64,000 bases of DNA, from positions 8,802,393-8,866,392 of the forward strand of contig NC_083568.1 of assembly GCF_019925205.1 (NCBI RefSeq), in the 5' to 3' direction. Shown here piece after piece: positions 59,801 through 64,000 of this stretch. Numbering within the stretch: the first letter of the stretch is position 1; each line of letters begins with the position of its first letter. The notes under the pieces are model-generated. The model made no database searches. It saw only the letters and a program-made list of their open reading frames with translations, and was not told where the DNA came from. The translations under genes were made by a program, and so were the position numbers. Source of the stretch: Metopolophium dirhodum. Taxonomy: Eukaryota; Arthropoda; Insecta; Hemiptera; Aphididae.

Positions 59801-60222
59801 TAATATTATGTCAATACTTTTTGGTTCACATGGTTCACATGGTCTGCCCGATTAGCATTAGCTATCATGGATATTGACAAGAGCTAATCGGGTCGTTAGT
59901 ATAGATTAAGTTTAATAATTCAGTAACTACCTAGTCATTTAAATTATGATCAATAGATAAAAATTTAAAAAAAAATTATCATAATTTTACCGTTTTTTTT
60001 TAACTGTAAAAAATACGTATTTGATTGAAAACAATAATCTTCATGACGACAACTTTGACACTCCTTAAAATATGGTGTTAAAATCAGAATTTGAATAACT
60101 GCATTCGTGATGGGGGTGAAGGGGGTAAACACGCTTGGTGTATGACGTTGTTTAATATTACGTCAATAATTGTTGGTTAGTGGCTTGTGGTTGGACTACC
60201 CGGTTAGCATTAGCTCATCATG
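58670..60222. repeat. Direct duplication around the family A insertion
   Basis: Copy 1 (58,672-58,822 plus 59,671-59,872) and copy 2 (59,900-60,222) share TATAGATTAAGTTT, AATTCAGTAA, ACTGTAAAAAATA, AATCAGAATTTGAATAACTG then CATTCGT, and GTTAGCATTAGCT/GATTAGCATTAGCT. Copy 1 ends with a CCCGATTAGC/GCTAATCGGG inverted repeat (59,848-59,890). Confidence 0.65.
58823..59670 (+). repeat. Family A interspersed repeat, full copy with known empty site
   Basis: Starts GTGGGTAAGTGGATGTCGCT and ends TTTCACTCAGAATCTAAG. The homologous duplicate at 59,899-60,222 lacks it: its text runs from ATTTGATTGAAAACAATAAT straight into CTTCATGACGACAACTTTG. That fixes the two ends of the repeat to within a few bases. 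The inner GATTCTGAGCG part seen at 20 kb is deleted here after AATTCAATGATATAATA and replaced by other DNA. Confidence 0.7.
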
Positions 60223-60229
60223 ATTGTCG

Positions 60230-63200
60230 GGACCATCAATTTGCTATCATAATACTATAGTACCTACAAGCTGCACTATATGGGAAAAAAAATTAGAAGG
60301 GAGATGCAAAGGTGTACAACGAATTTGCGTATCTGAATATATAAATGTCTTCATTGATCAGGATATTATATTATTATTAGAAGGGATACGCTTACATTTT
60401 TTTTAAAAAAGAAGAGAGAGACCCCATTACCCCATTATCTCACTCCATCCTCAATCCAAGCACTGAGTATAAGAAACAAAAATGTAATAACTAATAACTA
60501 CCAACAAAATATGTTGCTGCGATGCGTTTTCCAAATTGAAAAATATAATATATTACTATAACAACTCATTTCCTCAGAGTGTTTTTTTTTGTACAACGTT
60601 AATTTATAGGTTAATGACGCCAAAGGAAAATGTATACTGTTCAGTGAAGAAAAATGTCTATGTTTCTTGTGAAGTGGTCACTGAAATTAACCATTCTGTA
60701 ATTAAAAAGGTTAATTATTACATTATGTTTCATTTAATGAATAAAATCTGTTAATTACTTTTCATGGTGATATTTTAGGGCGTTATATACACAAATACGT
60801 ATTGTTCGCAGAATATTTATTATTATCAAAATACCTATACATCAAGTTATAATTTTCATTTATTTTATTTCAATAATTAAAATATGATTATTCAATCAAG
60901 TCCACATCAAAGTGTACGTATTTGCGTGTTTCGGCCGATCGTTTTGTGCACATTGAAATGTAATTATTACAGTAACTACTCATAACGGAATAAATTCATT
61001 TTGGCGATTGTTTAAAGGTTGAGATTTTCAACTGTTTGATATAGCACGGCGATAATAAACATTAAACACTAATGTCAGGTGTGTTCAGATTATATCTGTT
61101 GAAGTTTATCGACTGGATAACTCAAATTTTACGGGAGCTGAACGGTTTGGCATCCCTCCAGATTCGTAAAACCCGTATGATTGAATTTAGTTTAAAAACG
61201 AATTTTTGGTGGAGAGGTGCATGTTTGGGCTCCATATTATTGTATACATTTTTTTCACGGCTATGCGTTTCAGATGCGTTTTCCGAGTAAATAACGAGAA
61301 AAATTTAAAATGAAATGTTGAACATATTATATACATTAATAATAATATATTGTGGTTCAAATAGTCTTTTGATACAGATCAATTTCCGCTGTCTAAACAT
61401 ACATCATACCCTAATACCAATCGTTCGTATTTCCTTTCCTTTTTAAATATATATATATTTTTTTTCAAGTATAGGTGTCATGTTACTTTAAATCCCCAAC
61501 CGTATATTAAACAAAGGTAGGTCTAAATTTTAGTGTATTTATGTCCGTATAATATAGCCGTATAAGGACGACGTATTTGTTTTCACATGTGATTCAAATA
61601 AAAACGTCTCTATAATAATAATTATGCACCGAGCAATCAGTAATTAGTATTACAAATACGATAGAAGTTAGTTTTAATGAAAGTTGAACTTTTCTAAAAG
61701 TCTTACTCTGTTTGAACACAGACGAAACACATTAATAATTAAATAAATCAATAAATGTGTTGAGATCTCGTAATTATTATTCTAAATTTATTCCTGTTGT
61801 ATATATAAACAAGGTCACCCACGGGCAATTTTCAAAAGGAAGGGGCACAATGAAACTAGAATTCAAACCTATTCATAGCATATAGATACTAGGTATTTGG
61901 TATTTCTCGAAATTCAGTGGCGTAGGTACGCAGGATTTTTCAATGGTAGTAGGGGAGGGCTTAAAAATGAATTACAATTTTATTTGTATTTTGTCCAGTA
62001 CCTATAATAATTTCAGAAGTTTAGGTGCGGTATTTAAAAATGTTTATACAACTTCAACTTCTCAACTTTTCTAATAAATATTTTAAAATAATTATTATAA
62101 AAACACGTAACACGGTGCGAATTATTTCACGAGTGTTGGTTAGTTGACTAGCCATCATACCTCTAAAATATGAAACGCACAAAACCTAAAGATTTATGTA
62201 GAAGAATATAAATAAATATTCTTAAAAAAAATGTATAATATGCGTAAGTATAAGTTCATTTATAAGCTCTGGTACTCAGCAGGTTAGCAGCTCGCAACTC
62301 TCTTAATCATCAAATAAACTTGTAGACAAAATGTTAGAATTTGTTGAGTTTTTTTTTTTTACTTTTGCTCGACTCTTTTTAGTTCAGATAATGTAAACTC
62401 TTAACTTTGCACTGCAATAATGTAAATATTTATCGAACCATTATTTATGAGATTAAATTATACTTTTTATTTTAACTTCGTTAAAGTCTGTAAAAGTAGG
62501 TATATAATCTTTATTTATAAGTTTATAACCTATTTAAATAATCATTTGTTATTACTTTAAAACTAATGTTCCAAAGTGATATCATCGCATTCGATGAAAA
62601 AATAATCACTTTAGGTAGTTATTAAAATGGTTCCAGGAAATAACTTTCTTTTGGACGAATAAACCAGAACTTAAAAAATAAAAGTCCGAACGGTTTAGTT
62701 TAAGTTATGATTTGATATTCTGCCAGATTATCTTTAAATACGGTCTAAGTATTTTTATGTCTGAAAGAATAAAAAAAAAACAATAAAGAATTTAACTCGT
62801 TAAATATAAACATGTAGGGTGTTATAATAATATAATTTAGATAGGTAATATACTTTGTTTGGAACATTGTGATTTGCACTGGTAATAATATACTATTACT
62901 GACTACACAGTTACGGGATGATCCATATAGTGTAATAGACTATTGAAAAATATTATATTTTTTACTATTTTTAATCGTTGTCATTTTTTAATTTTTAACT
63001 ATTATGGTAGGTGATAATAGTATTTGAAATAATATGAATGTCTTTAAATGGTTCACCGTATAGGTACGCATATAGCCTTATGTAATACTATATGTATAGA
63101 TTATAGGACTATTTATAATAATATTTCCCTGCTGTGTCTGAAAAATCTATGACGATGCGTTACGGTTTTATCCGAAACAATAAACCACCTATATCTATTG

Positions 63201-64000
63201 ATATTTAAGAATAATTTTACTATCTGTAACAGCATTAGGTATTTTATTTTCATAAAACGATGAACACCAGCTGTTTGGTTTTAAATTACCTAGTTATAAA
63301 TATTAAGTGGAGTGTGTTCGAATTATGTAACCACAAAGTAGCAATACCAAACGATAATATTAGTTTATGATATTATGCAATATCGCATATAAATAAATCA
63401 TAATGGATAAAATAAAAATATAATGACTTTGACAAACTTGATTGCATGTTAATTTTTCAATTCTGGGATAAATCACTAAACTTACTTAGATTCACAGAGA
63501 TTACTTGGTAGGTTGTTATTGATTAAGGTCTTAGGTCCAGGACATGTCAGCGTAGCATTCTTGATGTGACAATTTCGTCTTGACTTGGAATCATATTTCA
63601 AATGCGATGATTTATTATTTAAGCTTTCTAAGATAATACAATAGACCTGTGGAAAATGAAGCCAGACGACTGTCTAAGACATTCAGTTATTTTCGGGATT
63701 TTATTAATTTGATTTGTATGGTCATATACTCATATTGTACCTATAGTTAGCGTCATCAGTTTTTTTTTTTAGATGTCTTTAAAATGGTTTTCTTAGTGTA
63801 TAAACTGAAAACACAGATTTTTTTGTTAAAAATATTTAAAACGTGAATAAACGCATTTTTAAGCTTTAGGTAGCTGTAGAAAAAACTGTTAAGTTAAATA
63901 GTTAATTATTTAAACTAGAATTGTTATCCACATAATACTAAACTACCAGGTTACGCTAAAAGTGAAGGGTATATTATGTATTTTAGTATTTACATTAAAC
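60230..64000. other. Stretch without an assignable gene
   Basis: Short ATG frames (for example 61,072-61,290, 72 codons) have no recognisable motif. CAGTGGCGTAGGTACGCAGG at 61,915 looks like the tip of a DNA transposon, without a matching end. The remainder is AT-rich DNA. Confidence 0.4.

Noticed and set aside
58236..60222. Evidence for an autonomous transposase in the TTCACCAAGC-armed element
   Set aside because: No frame with transposase motifs is present between the arms; most of the interior is the inserted family A repeat.
61072..61290. A 72-codon ATG frame
   Set aside because: No motif or family; the length is within what chance gives in this window.
1..64000. CRISPR arrays, rRNA genes, bacterial operons or viral genomes
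   Set aside because: No regularly spaced direct repeats, no rRNA-like blocks, and the gene and repeat content is that of an insect nuclear genome.

Overview
The window is non-coding-rich, strongly A+T-rich eukaryotic DNA and reads as an insect nuclear genome, most likely an aphid (Hemiptera: Aphididae). The grounds are a piggyBac-type transposase gene with short GT-AG introns, tRNA-derived SINEs, Helitron-like repeats starting near a CTCGTG motif and ending in CTAGT, a Jockey-type LINE tail, hAT and pogo-like MITEs, the frequent GTACCTA-type words, and an interspersed repeat family (called family A here) that I associate with aphid genomes. The aphid assignment is recognition and inference; nothing in the window proves a species.

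Only one complete protein-coding gene can be defended: a four-exon piggyBac transposase (631 residues) inside an apparently intact 3,084-bp element at 54,098-57,181, with 12-bp perfect terminal inverted repeats and TTAA on both sides. The other open frames of 60-120 codons are what chance gives in DNA this poor in G+C, or they lie inside repeats. A few short stretches look like fragments or first exons of host genes: a J-domain-like start at 53,303, an MBD-like exon on the minus strand at 42,719-42,522, a presequence-like start at 18,896, a small frame at 15,978-16,163, and a CpG-rich candidate first exon on the minus strand near 48,040-48,440. All of these are low confidence.

Layout: 0.8-3.4 kb holds Helitron-like copies and two MITEs; 3.4-8.4 kb is plain AT-rich DNA; 8.5 kb has SINE copy A; 10.5-14.4 kb is a cluster of local duplications interrupted by inserted elements; 14.4-19 kb has CpG-rich patches with weak exon candidates; 19.6-22.3 kb has a Helitron-like copy and two head-to-head family A repeats, one of which carries a SINE; 24.1-25.9 kb is an old decayed array; 28.0-32.0 kb has a pogo-like MITE, a tandem duplication, a short family A copy and a hAT MITE; 35.0-36.3 kb has a LINE 3' end and two SINEs; 36.3-48 kb is nearly empty; 48.0-52.3 kb has a CpG-rich patch, a hAT MITE and a 661-bp tandem duplication carrying TATA-like boxes and poly-C tracts; 53.3 kb has the J-domain-like start; 54.1-57.7 kb has the piggyBac element with a hAT element 23 bp beyond its TTAA; 58.2-60.2 kb is a nested repeat; the rest shows nothing.

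The genes do not form a pathway. The window is a record of transposon insertions. Several are datable relative to each other by nesting (a SINE inside family A, family A inside a duplicated transposon arm) and several are exactly delimited by target-site duplications.
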